NCBI RefSeq assembly: GCF_013466425.1
Contig: NZ_CP059165.1
Span: forward strand, 6,076,001 to 6,140,000
Length of the DNA: 64,000 nucleotides
Reading direction: 5' to 3'
Origin: Mycobacterium vicinigordonae
GTDB taxonomy: Bacteria > Actinomycetota > Actinomycetes > Mycobacteriales > Mycobacteriaceae
The notes beneath the pieces are model-generated. The model had not been told where the DNA came from and made no database searches. It worked only from the letters and a program-made list of their open reading frames with translations. Both the position numbers and the translations under genes were made by a program. Shown here piece by piece: positions 33,715 through 45,108 of this stretch. Within the stretch, counting starts at the first letter, position 1, and each line of letters begins with the position of its first letter.

Positions 33715-33808
33715 CCCGAAGGGAAATGCCGGCCACTTGACGCGACGGACCGCCGGTCGGCGTGTTCCCACCTGCCGTGCCGCCGCTTGCAGCGCCTTGA
33801 GTCGTTGA

Positions 33809-34744
33809 CTAGCCGAAAGCAACAGCAGCACCCACTGTTGCGATCCACGCCAGCGCTAGCAATTGCAGAACGCGGTCGCGCAGCGCGATGTCCTCGGGCT
33901 CCCCAGCCAGCCCGCCGTCGACGTCCACCGCGTAGCGCAGGATGGCGATCGTCCACGGGATCATCGACACCGCGTACCACGAGCCCTTGGCGCCGTCACG
34001 CTCGAAGGCCCACAGCCCGTAACACACCACCACGGCGGTGGCCGACATCGTCCAGACGAAACGGAGGTAGGTGCTCGTGTAACTTTCCAGCGACTTGCGG
34101 ATCTGGGCCCCGGTGCGCTCGGCCAACTGCAGCTCGGCATAGCGCTTACCGGCCACCATGAACAGCGAGCCAAAGGCCGCCGTCAGCAGAAACCATTGGG
34201 ACAGATGGGTATTGGTGGCCGCACCGCCGGCGATGGCCCGGATCAGATACGCCGACGACACGATGCACACGTCGAGCACCGCCTGGTGCTTGAGGCCGAA
34301 GCAGTAGGCGAGTTGCATGGCGAGGTACACCGCCATCACCACCGCCAGGTTCGGTGTCAGCAGCCAGGAAAGGACCAGCGAAGCCGAGCCCAGCAGCACA
34401 GCCAGCAGATACGCCAGCCATTCGGGCACGACTCCGGCGGCGATCGGGCGGAACCTCTTGGTGGGATGCTCTCGGTCGGCCTCGACATCGCGGACGTCGT
34501 TGACCAGGTATATCGCCGACGCCGCCAGGCTGAACACCGTGAAGGCGACAGCGACCTCGGTCGCCAGCTTGGCGAAGTCATAATGGCTGCCCCGTCCGGC
34601 CGCGGCCAGCGGCGCGGCGAGCACCAGCACGTTCTTCACCCACTGCCGCGGACGGATCGCCTTGATCACCCCGGTCAACAAGTTGCTCGGCGGCCCTAAC
34701 ACTTTGGCCGGCTTCTCGGCCTGCTCGGCCACGTCGCCACTCAT
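33809..34744 (-). CDS. ubiA: Decaprenyl-phosphate phosphoribosyltransferase (UbiA family)
   Basis: Transfers phosphoribose from PRPP to decaprenyl phosphate, the first committed step toward decaprenylphosphoryl-arabinose. The 311-residue polytopic protein has the UbiA aspartate-rich motif NDVRDVEAD followed by HPTKRFRPIAAG. A second acidic motif, DVDGGLAGEPED, lies near the C-terminus. The start ATG 34744 overlaps the stop of the PAP2 phosphatase gene by 4 nt (ATGA); a longer in-frame opening upstream is only a shadow of that gene. With the phosphatase, DprE1 and DprE2, this window encodes the whole decaprenyl-phosphoribose to decaprenyl-phosphoarabinose route. Confidence 0.96.
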   Translation of the reverse strand: MSGDVAEQAEKPAKVLGPPSNLLTGVIKAIRPRQWVKNVLVLAAPLAAAGRGSHYDFAKLATEVAVAFTVFSLAASAIYLVNDVRDVEADREHPTKRFRPIAAGVVPEWLAYLLAVLLGSASLVLSWLLTPNLAVVMAVYLAMQLAYCFGLKHQAVLDVCIVSSAYLIRAIAGGAATNTHLSQWFLLTAAFGSLFMVAGKRYAELQLAERTGAQIRKSLESYTSTYLRFVWTMSATAVVVCYGLWAFERDGAKGSWYAVSMIPWTIAILRYAVDVDGGLAGEPEDIALRDRVLQLLALAWIATVGAAVAFG

Positions 34745-35293
34745 CGCTTCCACCTCTTTCGGGCCGCGCCGTCCGCCCGGACGGCTATGCCGGCAACCCC
34801 CGCACCTAACGCGACTCCGGCCGCCACATCGCTGGGGTAATGCACGCCCAGCAGGATCCGCGACAACGCCATGGGCGCAACCAGCACCAGGGGAAGTGGG
34901 AGACCCCTTCTTGGGCCCAACGCCCGGCCCATCAGCATCGCCGCGGCCGTCGTGGAGGTGGCATGCGCCGAGGGGAAGCTGAGCTGGCTGGGGGTGCCGA
35001 CATTGACCTCGATGGCCGGGTGGTGGGGCCTTTTCCGGCGCACCACACGCTTGACCAACACGGCCGCGGCATGCGCCACAAAGGCGCCGGCCCCCGCCAC
35101 CAGCCACTCCCGGCGCCGCCGAGGCGACAGCACGGCACCAAACAGCGCGACGACGATCCAGCCGATGCTGTGCTCACCAAAATGAGATAGCGCGCGCGCC
35201 ACGGTGAGCACCCCCGGACGGTCGGCCAGCGCGGCCTGGACCGCCACCATCGCGGCGACTTCGCCGGACGGCGGCTCCTCCGACGGAAGTGCG

Positions 35294-35301
<8 letters not shown>
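34741..35301 (-). CDS. PAP2-family phosphatase (Rv3807c type), candidate DPPR phosphatase
   Basis: Proposed to remove the 5-phosphate from decaprenylphosphoryl-5-phosphoribose made by UbiA, supplying the DprE1 substrate. The 186-residue membrane protein carries the three phosphatase motifs: KRVVRRKRP, PSAHAT (the usual Gly is Ala) and SRILLGVHYPSD. Hydrophobic helices flank these motifs. It overlaps glfT2 upstream by 8 nt and ubiA downstream by 4 nt, so glf, glfT2, this gene and ubiA look like one operon. Assignment to the family is secure; the substrate is an inference from position and from work on H37Rv. Confidence 0.9.
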
Positions 35302-38643
<3,342 letters not shown>

Positions 38644-39678
38644 GTGCCGAACCGACGCCGACGCAAGCTGTCGACAGCCATGAGCGCGGTCGCCGCCCTG
38701 GCAGTCGCAAGTCCGTGCGCCTACTTTCTTGTTTACGACTCGACCGCCGACACCAAACCCGTGGAGCACCACGAGTTCAAGCGGGCAGCCAGCGTGGCCG
38801 ACCTGCCGAACGAGTTAATTTCCGCGCTGTCGCAGGGACTATCGCAATTCGGGGTGAACCTGCCACCGGTTCCGGCCTTGGGCGGCACCAGCGGTGCGAG
38901 CACCGGACTGGGGACTACCGGCCTGGGCACCAGCCCGAGCCTGGCCAGCCCCGGCCTCGGCGGCACCGGCCTAGGCACCACCCCGGGTCTGGCCACCCCC
39001 GGCCTGACGCCGTCCACCCCCGGAGCGCTGACCTCACCGGGCACCGCGTTGTCCCCGACGGGTGCGGGAGTCAACCCGGCGCTGAGCAACCCCGGACTCA
39101 CCAGCCCGACGGGGGTGACCCCCGGAACGGCCGGGCTGACTCCGGCCGCCGGCACCGGTGAGGTGCCGATCACCGCTCCTGCGGCCGGCTTGGATCCGGG
39201 TGCCGACGGCACCTACCCGATCCTGGGTGACACTTCCGGGCTCGGCGGCGGAACCGGCTTATCGCCGGTAGCGGCCGGGTCCGGCGGCAGTGGCGGTGGC
39301 GGTGGACTGGTCAGCGACCTCATGCAGGCAGCGAACCAGCTGGGTGCCAGCCAGGCGATTGACCTGCTCAAGGGCCTGGTCATGCCGGCGATCATGCAGG
39401 GTGTCCAAGGCGGGGCCGCGGGTGCTCCGGGGGCTGCCGCCGGCGCAACGCCGGCGCTCCCGTCGGTTGCCGGCATTCCCGCCGCAGCGGCCACAGTGCC
39501 GGGCGCGGCGGGCGCTCTGCCAGGCGCGGCGGGCGCTCTGCCCGGTGCGGCGGCGGCGCTTCCCGGTGCGGCGGCTGCCGTACCCGGTGCCGCGGCGGCG
39601 CTACCTGGCGCGGCGGCTGCGGTTCCTGGTGCCGCTGCGGCCATCCCCGCTGCGGCCACGGAAGCCCCGCCCGTTTAG
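38644..39678 (+). CDS. erp: Erp (exported repetitive protein, PirG)
   Basis: Cell-surface virulence-associated protein of mycobacteria. The 344-residue product starts at GTG 38644 with a good ribosome-binding site. It has the conserved N-terminus (PNRRRRKLSTAMSAVAALAVASP signal and HHEFKRAA), a central Pro/Gly/Leu/Thr repeat domain (residues 81-165; degenerate PGL and TGL units), a conserved block (LDPGADGTYPILGD, LVSDLMQAANQLGASQAIDLLKG) and an Ala/Pro tail. It is about 60 residues longer than H37Rv Erp (284), largely because the tail carries seven heptapeptides of type PGAAxA(L/V) at 286-334. No downstream partner is evident; the amidase gene begins 175 nt later. Confidence 0.95.
   Translation: MPNRRRRKLSTAMSAVAALAVASPCAYFLVYDSTADTKPVEHHEFKRAASVADLPNELISALSQGLSQFGVNLPPVPALGGTSGASTGLGTTGLGTSPSLASPGLGGTGLGTTPGLATPGLTPSTPGALTSPGTALSPTGAGVNPALSNPGLTSPTGVTPGTAGLTPAAGTGEVPITAPAAGLDPGADGTYPILGDTSGLGGGTGLSPVAAGSGGSGGGGGLVSDLMQAANQLGASQAIDLLKGLVMPAIMQGVQGGAAGAPGAAAGATPALPSVAGIPAAAATVPGAAGALPGAAGALPGAAAALPGAAAAVPGAAAALPGAAAAVPGAAAAIPAAATEAPPV
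39499..39645 (+). repeat. Seven 21-bp repeats in the 3' part of erp
   Basis: Seven consecutive in-frame 21-bp units encoding heptapeptides such as PGAAGAL, PGAAAAL and PGAAAAV. The first two units are nearly identical in DNA (GGCGCGGCGGGCGCTCTGCC), later ones diverge at third positions. The M. tuberculosis protein lacks such a regular tail, so this is a lineage-specific expansion. Confidence 0.9.
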
Positions 39679-39853
39679 GCCCGCTTCGGCGCATTTAATC
39701 GGCCTGAAAGCCTGTCCCCTGACGGCACCGCAGAGTCACGCCCGGCCCGCACAACCGGCCGGCGGCCAACCTCTGCGGTGTCGTCGACAGGTTTCTGAAA
39801 CAGTTCACGTGTCGTCACACCAGAATCATTGGACACACACGTAACATCAGCTC

Positions 39854-41479
39854 GTGTCCCGCAGTCGCGTTCCGCCGATGCTGCTGACCGCCTTTGTTGC
39901 GACGGTGGTGATCGTGTCGTGGCTGCTGGTCCGTCCCGGGTCTGCCACCCAGCCGGTGCCTTCGGCAGGGGAGACCGAACTCGCCGAGCAGCCTCTAGTC
40001 GGCCTTGGTGGCGGAGTGACCGTCCGTGAACTCTCCCAAGCCACACCGTTTTCCCTGGTAGCGCTCACCGGCGACTTGGCAGGCACATCTGCCCGGGTGC
40101 GCGCCAGACGGTCCGACGGATCCTGGGGTCCCTGGTATCAGACGGAATATCAAACTTCGGCGCCCGACCCGGTCGGCACGGTCGGCGCGGGCACTCGCAC
40201 TGACCCGCGCAGCACCGAACCGGTGTTCGTCGGAACGACGACATCGGTGCAGATCGCCGTCACGCGGCCGATGGATGCCCCGGTAACCCAAGCGCTGCCG
40301 GCGCCGGCTGATCTCGGATATCGGCCCGTCTCCAAGGAACAGCCGATCGGCCAGAATCTCAACGCGATCCTCATCTCCCCACCCCGAGCACCCGCCGAGA
40401 CGCACTGGAATCCGCCGGCCGGTGTCACCATGCCGGGACAGGCCCCACCCATCATCAGCCGATCGGAATGGGGCGCCGACGAATCGCTGCGCTGCGGCAC
40501 CCCGCAGTACGACCGCGCCGTCCGCGCCGGGGTGGTACACCACACCGCGGGCAGCAACGACTACTCCCCGCTGGAATCGGCCGGGATCGTCAAGGCGATC
40601 TACACGTATCACAGCAAGACCCTGGGCTGGTGCGACATCGCGTACAACGCGCTGGTCGACAAGTACGGACAGGTGTTCGAGGGCAGCGCAGGCGGCCTTA
40701 CCAAGCCGGTCGAGGCATTCCATACCGGCGGGTTCAACCGCGAGACCTGGGGTGTGGCGATGATCGGCAACTTCGACGACGTGCCACCCACCCCTATCCA
40801 ACTGCGCACGGTGGGGCGCCTGCTGGGGTGGCGCCTAGGCATGGCCGACGTCGACCCCAAGAGCACGGTGGACCTGGAATCCGCGGGTAGCTCTTACACC
40901 GTCTACCCCGCCGGCGCGATAGCGAAGCTGCCCGCCATCTTCACCCACCGCGACGTCGGCAACACCGACTGCCCCGGCAACGCAGCGTACGCGCTCATGG
41001 ACGAAATCCGGGACATTGCAGCACATTTCAATGATCCGCCGGAGGAACTGATCAAGGCGCTGGAAGGCGGTGCCATCTACCGACACTGGCAGGAGATCGG
41101 CGGTATGAGCAGCCCGTTGGGCGCGCCCACCTCACCGGAAGCCGACGGCGCCGGCGCATCGCGGTTCGCCACCTTCGCCAAGGGTGCGATGTACTGGTCC
41201 GCCGCCACCGGTGCGCAACCGGTCACGGGCGCCCTCTACGAGGCGTGGGCATCGCAGAGCTACGAACACGGGCCGCTCGGACTGCCGACCAGTGCCGAGA
41301 TCCAGGAACCGCTGCAGATCACCCAGAACTTCCAGCATGGGACGCTGAACTTTGAGCGGCTGACCGGAAACATCACCCAGGTACTGGACGGGATCGCCAC
41401 GCCGCTGGCGACGCAGCCACCGAGCGGGCCGAACGTGCCGCCCGAACACTTCTCCATGCCCGCGCACCCGCCCAACTAG
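39854..41479 (+). CDS. Exported N-acetylmuramoyl-L-alanine amidase with LGFP repeats (Rv3811 type)
   Basis: Predicted peptidoglycan hydrolase cleaving the muramoyl-L-alanine bond. The 541-residue protein begins at GTG 39854 with a signal/anchor helix (LLTAFVATVVIVSWLLV). After an N-terminal beta region (residues 50-190) comes the amidase/PGRP domain with zinc ligands visible as VVHHTAG (His229/230), THRDVG (His365) and DCPGN (Cys373). The C-terminal part (about 405-520) has LGFP-type repeats (IGGMSSPLGAPTS, HGPLGLPTS) that are thought to bind the mycolyl wall. The stop lies 9 nt before the GTG start of the decarboxylase/aminopropyltransferase fusion, so the two may share a transcript. Confidence 0.92.
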   Translation: MSRSRVPPMLLTAFVATVVIVSWLLVRPGSATQPVPSAGETELAEQPLVGLGGGVTVRELSQATPFSLVALTGDLAGTSARVRARRSDGSWGPWYQTEYQTSAPDPVGTVGAGTRTDPRSTEPVFVGTTTSVQIAVTRPMDAPVTQALPAPADLGYRPVSKEQPIGQNLNAILISPPRAPAETHWNPPAGVTMPGQAPPIISRSEWGADESLRCGTPQYDRAVRAGVVHHTAGSNDYSPLESAGIVKAIYTYHSKTLGWCDIAYNALVDKYGQVFEGSAGGLTKPVEAFHTGGFNRETWGVAMIGNFDDVPPTPIQLRTVGRLLGWRLGMADVDPKSTVDLESAGSSYTVYPAGAIAKLPAIFTHRDVGNTDCPGNAAYALMDEIRDIAAHFNDPPEELIKALEGGAIYRHWQEIGGMSSPLGAPTSPEADGAGASRFATFAKGAMYWSAATGAQPVTGALYEAWASQSYEHGPLGLPTSAEIQEPLQITQNFQHGTLNFERLTGNITQVLDGIATPLATQPPSGPNVPPEHFSMPAHPPN

Positions 41480-41488
41480 TCTGATCGG

Positions 41489-43405
41489 GTGGCGGGCACC
41501 CCTTACCTCACGATCGATCTGGATCGGGTGCGGGCCAATTTCCTGGCGCTGCAGCTGGCGCTGCCCGATGCGCGGATTCGCTACGCCGTCAAGGCGAATC
41601 CGGCCGCACCCATACTGCGCCTGCTCGCGGAGCGCGGCGCGGACTTCGACGTCGCGTCGATCGGTGAGGCCGAAGCGTGTATTGGGTCCGGCATCGACGG
41701 CGGGCGCCTAGCGTTCGGTAACACGATCAAGAAAGCCGCCGCGGTGGCTGCGGCGCACTCGCATGGAGTGCGGCTATTCAGCTTCGACACCCCGGAAGAC
41801 TTGGACGTGATCGCCCTCAACGCGCCCGGCTCGCGGGTGGAATGCCGTATCGCTCCGCCATTTCCGTCTTCGGTGACGCCGTTCGGGCACAAGTTCGGCT
41901 GCGTACCCGCCGATGCTGCTGGCCTGTTGGTCCGCGCACGGTCGATCGGCCTCACTCCGTACGGTGTTTCCTTTCACGTGGGTTCCCAGCAGCTTGACGT
42001 TTCCGCGTGGGAACTCGGTATCCGCTGTGCCGCTGAGGTATTCGACACCGTCGATGGACTCACCGTGGTTAACGCGGGTGGTGGACTACCCCTCCGGTAC
42101 GCCGGGACCGCCCCGTCACTTGAGGCCATCGCCGACACCCTGGCGGCTGCGCTGAGGGGCTACTACGGCACGGATACACCGCAACTCGTACTTGAGCCGG
42201 GCCGCGCAATCGTGGGCTCAGCAGGCACTATCGACTGCGAAGTCGTGGGGGTGCGCGCCGGCACGGACGGCCGTCGGTGGGTCTACCTCGACATCGGGCG
42301 TTACGGCGGCCTGGCCGAAACCGAGAACGAGTACATCAGATATCGACTGCGCACCCCGCGCGACGCGGATGCGTTGGCGGATGCCGTGATCGCCGGACCG
42401 ACCTGCGATGGCGACGACGTGCTGTACCAGAGCTATCCACTTCCGGTCACGCTGCGTGCCGGCGATCGCATCAGGATCGAGGATGCTGGTGCCTACACCG
42501 CCAGCTATGCTTCCGTCGACTTCAATGGATTTGCCCCATTGCCAACGCTTTTCACTCCTCCCGTCGTTCCCGCGGCTGGAAGGGTCGTGGAGCCGCTAGC
42601 TCCGGGAATTTCCCGGATTTGGCTTCTCTCGGAGGTAATCTGTGAGGTTCACACCAATTTTCAGCATCTGGTGATCGGTCGCACCGAGCAGGGCGTGAGT
42701 TTATTCAGCGACGACGAGCGCCAAAGCACCGAGTTCAGCCAGCTGGTCTACCACGAGGCGCTGCTGGTACCCGCGCTCTTGTTGGCCGACAAGATCGAGC
42801 GCGTGCTCGTCATTGGCTCCGGCGAGGGCGTAGTGAGCCAAATTGCGGTGGCCGCCGGCGCTACCCACGTCGACCATGTGGACATCGACCACGACGCGGT
42901 GCGGCTATGCGCGCAGCACCTGCCCTACGGCTACACGACCGACGAATTGCACGCGGCAGAGCAAGGGCTCGGCCCGGTCAAGGTCCACTACACCGATGGG
43001 TGGGATTTTGTGGACCAAGTCACCGCGTCGTACGACATCGTGGTGGTCGACCTGCCCGACGAACGCACCGAACCCGCGCAGCACAACCGCCTGTACGACG
43101 CCGGCTTCCTGCAGCGCTGCCGAAGCGTCGGCCAGGTAGTCGTCGCCCAGGCTGGCTGCCCGACGTTGTGGCGCAACGAGACGTTGCGATCATCCTGGCG
43201 TCGCTTCGGCGAAACCTTCGACACGGTCGTGTATTTCGGTAGTGACGAGCATGAGTGGGCATTTCTGTGCGGGTTGTCAGAACGCGTCGCCGACGCGGCG
43301 GGGCTGATGTCGGCCAGGCTTCAGTCGCTGGCCTATCGGCCGCGCACCATTGACGCCGCGTCGCTGGTTGCGGGCACTGTCCCGCCGAAGTCGTTGCGCA
43401 GCTGA
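41489..43405 (+). CDS. Ornithine-decarboxylase-like / spermidine-synthase-like fusion protein
   Basis: Predicted bifunctional polyamine enzyme of 638 residues. Residues 1-360 are a fold-III PLP decarboxylase: YAVKAN with Schiff-base Lys35, HVGSQ (163-167), GGG (197-199), EPGR (236-239), GPTCDGDD (303-310) with the catalytic Cys/Asp pair, and AGAY (333-336). CDG rather than CES favours an ornithine or lysine decarboxylase over diaminopimelate decarboxylase. Residues 375-600 are an aminopropyltransferase: LVYHE (419-423), the SAM-site variant GSGEG (443-447), VDIDHDAV (464-471) and VVVDLPDE (518-525) with the catalytic Asp. GTG start, 9 nt after the amidase. No SAM decarboxylase is present here, so its co-substrate must come from elsewhere. 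H37Rv has PE_PGRS62 at this position. Confidence 0.9.
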   Translation: MAGTPYLTIDLDRVRANFLALQLALPDARIRYAVKANPAAPILRLLAERGADFDVASIGEAEACIGSGIDGGRLAFGNTIKKAAAVAAAHSHGVRLFSFDTPEDLDVIALNAPGSRVECRIAPPFPSSVTPFGHKFGCVPADAAGLLVRARSIGLTPYGVSFHVGSQQLDVSAWELGIRCAAEVFDTVDGLTVVNAGGGLPLRYAGTAPSLEAIADTLAAALRGYYGTDTPQLVLEPGRAIVGSAGTIDCEVVGVRAGTDGRRWVYLDIGRYGGLAETENEYIRYRLRTPRDADALADAVIAGPTCDGDDVLYQSYPLPVTLRAGDRIRIEDAGAYTASYASVDFNGFAPLPTLFTPPVVPAAGRVVEPLAPGISRIWLLSEVICEVHTNFQHLVIGRTEQGVSLFSDDERQSTEFSQLVYHEALLVPALLLADKIERVLVIGSGEGVVSQIAVAAGATHVDHVDIDHDAVRLCAQHLPYGYTTDELHAAEQGLGPVKVHYTDGWDFVDQVTASYDIVVVDLPDERTEPAQHNRLYDAGFLQRCRSVGQVVVAQAGCPTLWRNETLRSSWRRFGETFDTVVYFGSDEHEWAFLCGLSERVADAAGLMSARLQSLAYRPRTIDAASLVAGTVPPKSLRS

Positions 43406-43446
43406 GAGCCGTTTCGCCGCGCGGTTACCTTCGCGATCTCGCCAAT

Positions 43447-43917
43447 TCAGAGTATGGCGACCGCCACCACGATGCCGAGCGAAAACTGCGCCGCGGCCAC
43501 CATGAGCGCGTCGTAGCTGAACTCGTCACCGTAGAACAGCCGGTCCAGGTCGACGCCTAGAGCGAACGTCGCAATCCGCATCATCAGCACCTGAGCCACG
43601 ATCCCCACCAACCCGAAGATCGCCGAACCAGCTAAGCCTTCCAACAGTTTTCCCGACGAGGAATAGATCGCCAGCACCACAATCAGCGCCATGCTGACCA
43701 TCCCGGCGGCCGCAACGATGATGGCGTTCGGCTTGCCGGCTTCGACCATCTTGCGCAACGGGCCCGGCGTGGTCAGGTCGATGGCGTAGAAGCCGATCAG
43801 CATCAGCACCAACCCGACGATCGCGTACAGGACGATGGCACCCGCGCCTCGACCGAGCACAGCCATGTAGCCGGCGTCCCAATAGCCGGAATTGGCTGCG
43901 ACAGTGGATGTCGTCAT
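43447..43917 (-). CDS. DUF350-family membrane protein (YjfL-like)
   Basis: Small integral membrane protein of 156 residues and unknown function. Four hydrophobic helices are visible (about 24-46, 66-86, 93-113 and 135-156), joined by short loops with small residues (GAGAIVLYAIVGLVLMLIGFYAID, LAGSAIFGLVGIVAQVLMMRIATFALG). Pattern and length fit DUF350, the family of E. coli YjfL. It is the last gene of a three-gene minus-strand set, 24 nt after the ATP-grasp gene, and its 3' end faces the 3' end of the decarboxylase/aminopropyltransferase gene. Family call is by pattern, not alignment. Confidence 0.8.
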   Translation of the reverse strand: MTTSTVAANSGYWDAGYMAVLGRGAGAIVLYAIVGLVLMLIGFYAIDLTTPGPLRKMVEAGKPNAIIVAAAGMVSMALIVVLAIYSSSGKLLEGLAGSAIFGLVGIVAQVLMMRIATFALGVDLDRLFYGDEFSYDALMVAAAQFSLGIVVAVAIL

Positions 43918-43941
43918 CGAAGACCAACTTTCTTGTTGCGG

Positions 43942-45108
43942 TTACTTGAGTGGGATCCGATGCGGGACGAACGCCGCGCCGTCGTCGGTGATGAGTCCGG
44001 CGGTCTCCCGGATGCCAAGTCCCGCCGCGGTATCCCCGACCACCCACGCCCCGAGGGCGGGACGCATGCCGTCGAATTCCGGCAGCGGATCCAGCAGCTG
44101 GTAGACGAACCCCTCTTCGCCGTAGAAGCCGCCGGTAGCGGTTTCCATCCCGGCTCCGACGACGGTGACATTGGCGCCCTCCCGGCCCAGCTTGGGCTTT
44201 CGCACGTACTCGGTGAGTTCGTGCGGGTCGTCGAGGTAGGCCGGGAGCAGGTTCGGGTGTCCTGGATACATCTCCCACAGCACTGCCAGGATCGCCTTGT
44301 TCGACAGCAGCGTCTTCCAGAGTGGCTCGATCCACATCGTCTGCGGCAGAGTGGAAACCACGTTCTTACCGAACTGGTCATCGAGCACCCACTCCCACGG
44401 GTGTAGCTTGAAGATCGCCTGGATCGGGTCCTCCTCGAGGTCCACGAACCGCTCCAGTGCGGAATCCCATCCGACGTCTTCGATCAGCAGCCCGACGGTT
44501 TGGAAGCCGGCTTCCGCCGCGGTCTCCTGCATGTAGGTTGTGGTGATCTGATCCTCACCGGTGGTTTCCACGCCAGACCATGCGAAGTGCAATTCATTGC
44601 TGGGCAACAGATTCCGGACGGCTTTCCAGCGATCAACCAGCTGCTCGTGCAACGAGTTCCATTGGTCGTCGCCGGGGAACTTGTCCTTGAGCCAATACCA
44701 CTGCACGATGGCGGCTTCCAGCAGCGTGGTCGGGGTATCGGCGTTGTATTCGAGCAGGGCCGCCGGCTTCTTTCCGTCGTAGCGTAAGTCGAAGCGGCCG
44801 TACACATGTGGGTCGGAGCGCCGCCAAGATTCGGCGATGTGCGGCCAACTCCATTCCGGCAGACCGAAATCGGCGTATCTCTCCATCAGGACGATCTGTT
44901 CGACGGCGTTCAGGCACATCGAGTGCAGTAATTCGACGTCGGCTTCCAGCGCCAGGATTTCGTCCATCTCGAACTCGTAGTAGACCGACTCGTCCCAGTA
45001 CGGGCGGTCGCCGCCGCTCGCGTCGCGCGCCGGCGTGCCGTAAACCAGTCCCTGCGATTCGACGATCGCCGGCCAGTTCGGCCGCGGCGGTGTCCTGCCG
45101 CGTTTCAC
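43942..45108 (-). CDS. Glutathionylspermidine-synthetase-like ATP-grasp ligase (YjfC-like)
   Basis: ATP-grasp amide ligase related to the synthetase domain of E. coli Gsp, which joins a carboxylate to spermidine. The 388-residue product equals E. coli YjfC in approximate length and lacks the amidase domain of Gsp. Family features are GRFDLRYDGKKPAALLEYNADTP (104-126; substrate and metal region), FKLHPWEW (233-240), WIEPLWKTLLSNKAILAVLW (259-278), YPGHPNLLPAY (281-291) and YVRKPKLGREGANV (301-314). GTG 45108 is chosen because it overlaps the stop of the preceding membrane-protein gene (GTGA) and starts the alignable region; an open extension to 45405 only shadows that gene. Its acceptor is unknown. 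Confidence 0.87.
   Translation of the reverse strand: MKRGRTPPRPNWPAIVESQGLVYGTPARDASGGDRPYWDESVYYEFEMDEILALEADVELLHSMCLNAVEQIVLMERYADFGLPEWSWPHIAESWRRSDPHVYGRFDLRYDGKKPAALLEYNADTPTTLLEAAIVQWYWLKDKFPGDDQWNSLHEQLVDRWKAVRNLLPSNELHFAWSGVETTGEDQITTTYMQETAAEAGFQTVGLLIEDVGWDSALERFVDLEEDPIQAIFKLHPWEWVLDDQFGKNVVSTLPQTMWIEPLWKTLLSNKAILAVLWEMYPGHPNLLPAYLDDPHELTEYVRKPKLGREGANVTVVGAGMETATGGFYGEEGFVYQLLDPLPEFDGMRPALGAWVVGDTAAGLGIRETAGLITDDGAAFVPHRIPLK

Noticed and set aside
31834..33831. 665-residue form of AftB starting at ATG 33831
   Set aside because: It overlaps ubiA and adds an Ala/Arg-rich segment lacking in the M. tuberculosis protein; kept only as an alternative start.
32707..34161. 484-codon plus-strand frame opposite aftB and ubiA
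   Set aside because: It crosses two well-supported minus-strand genes, has biased low-complexity composition and no recognisable domain.
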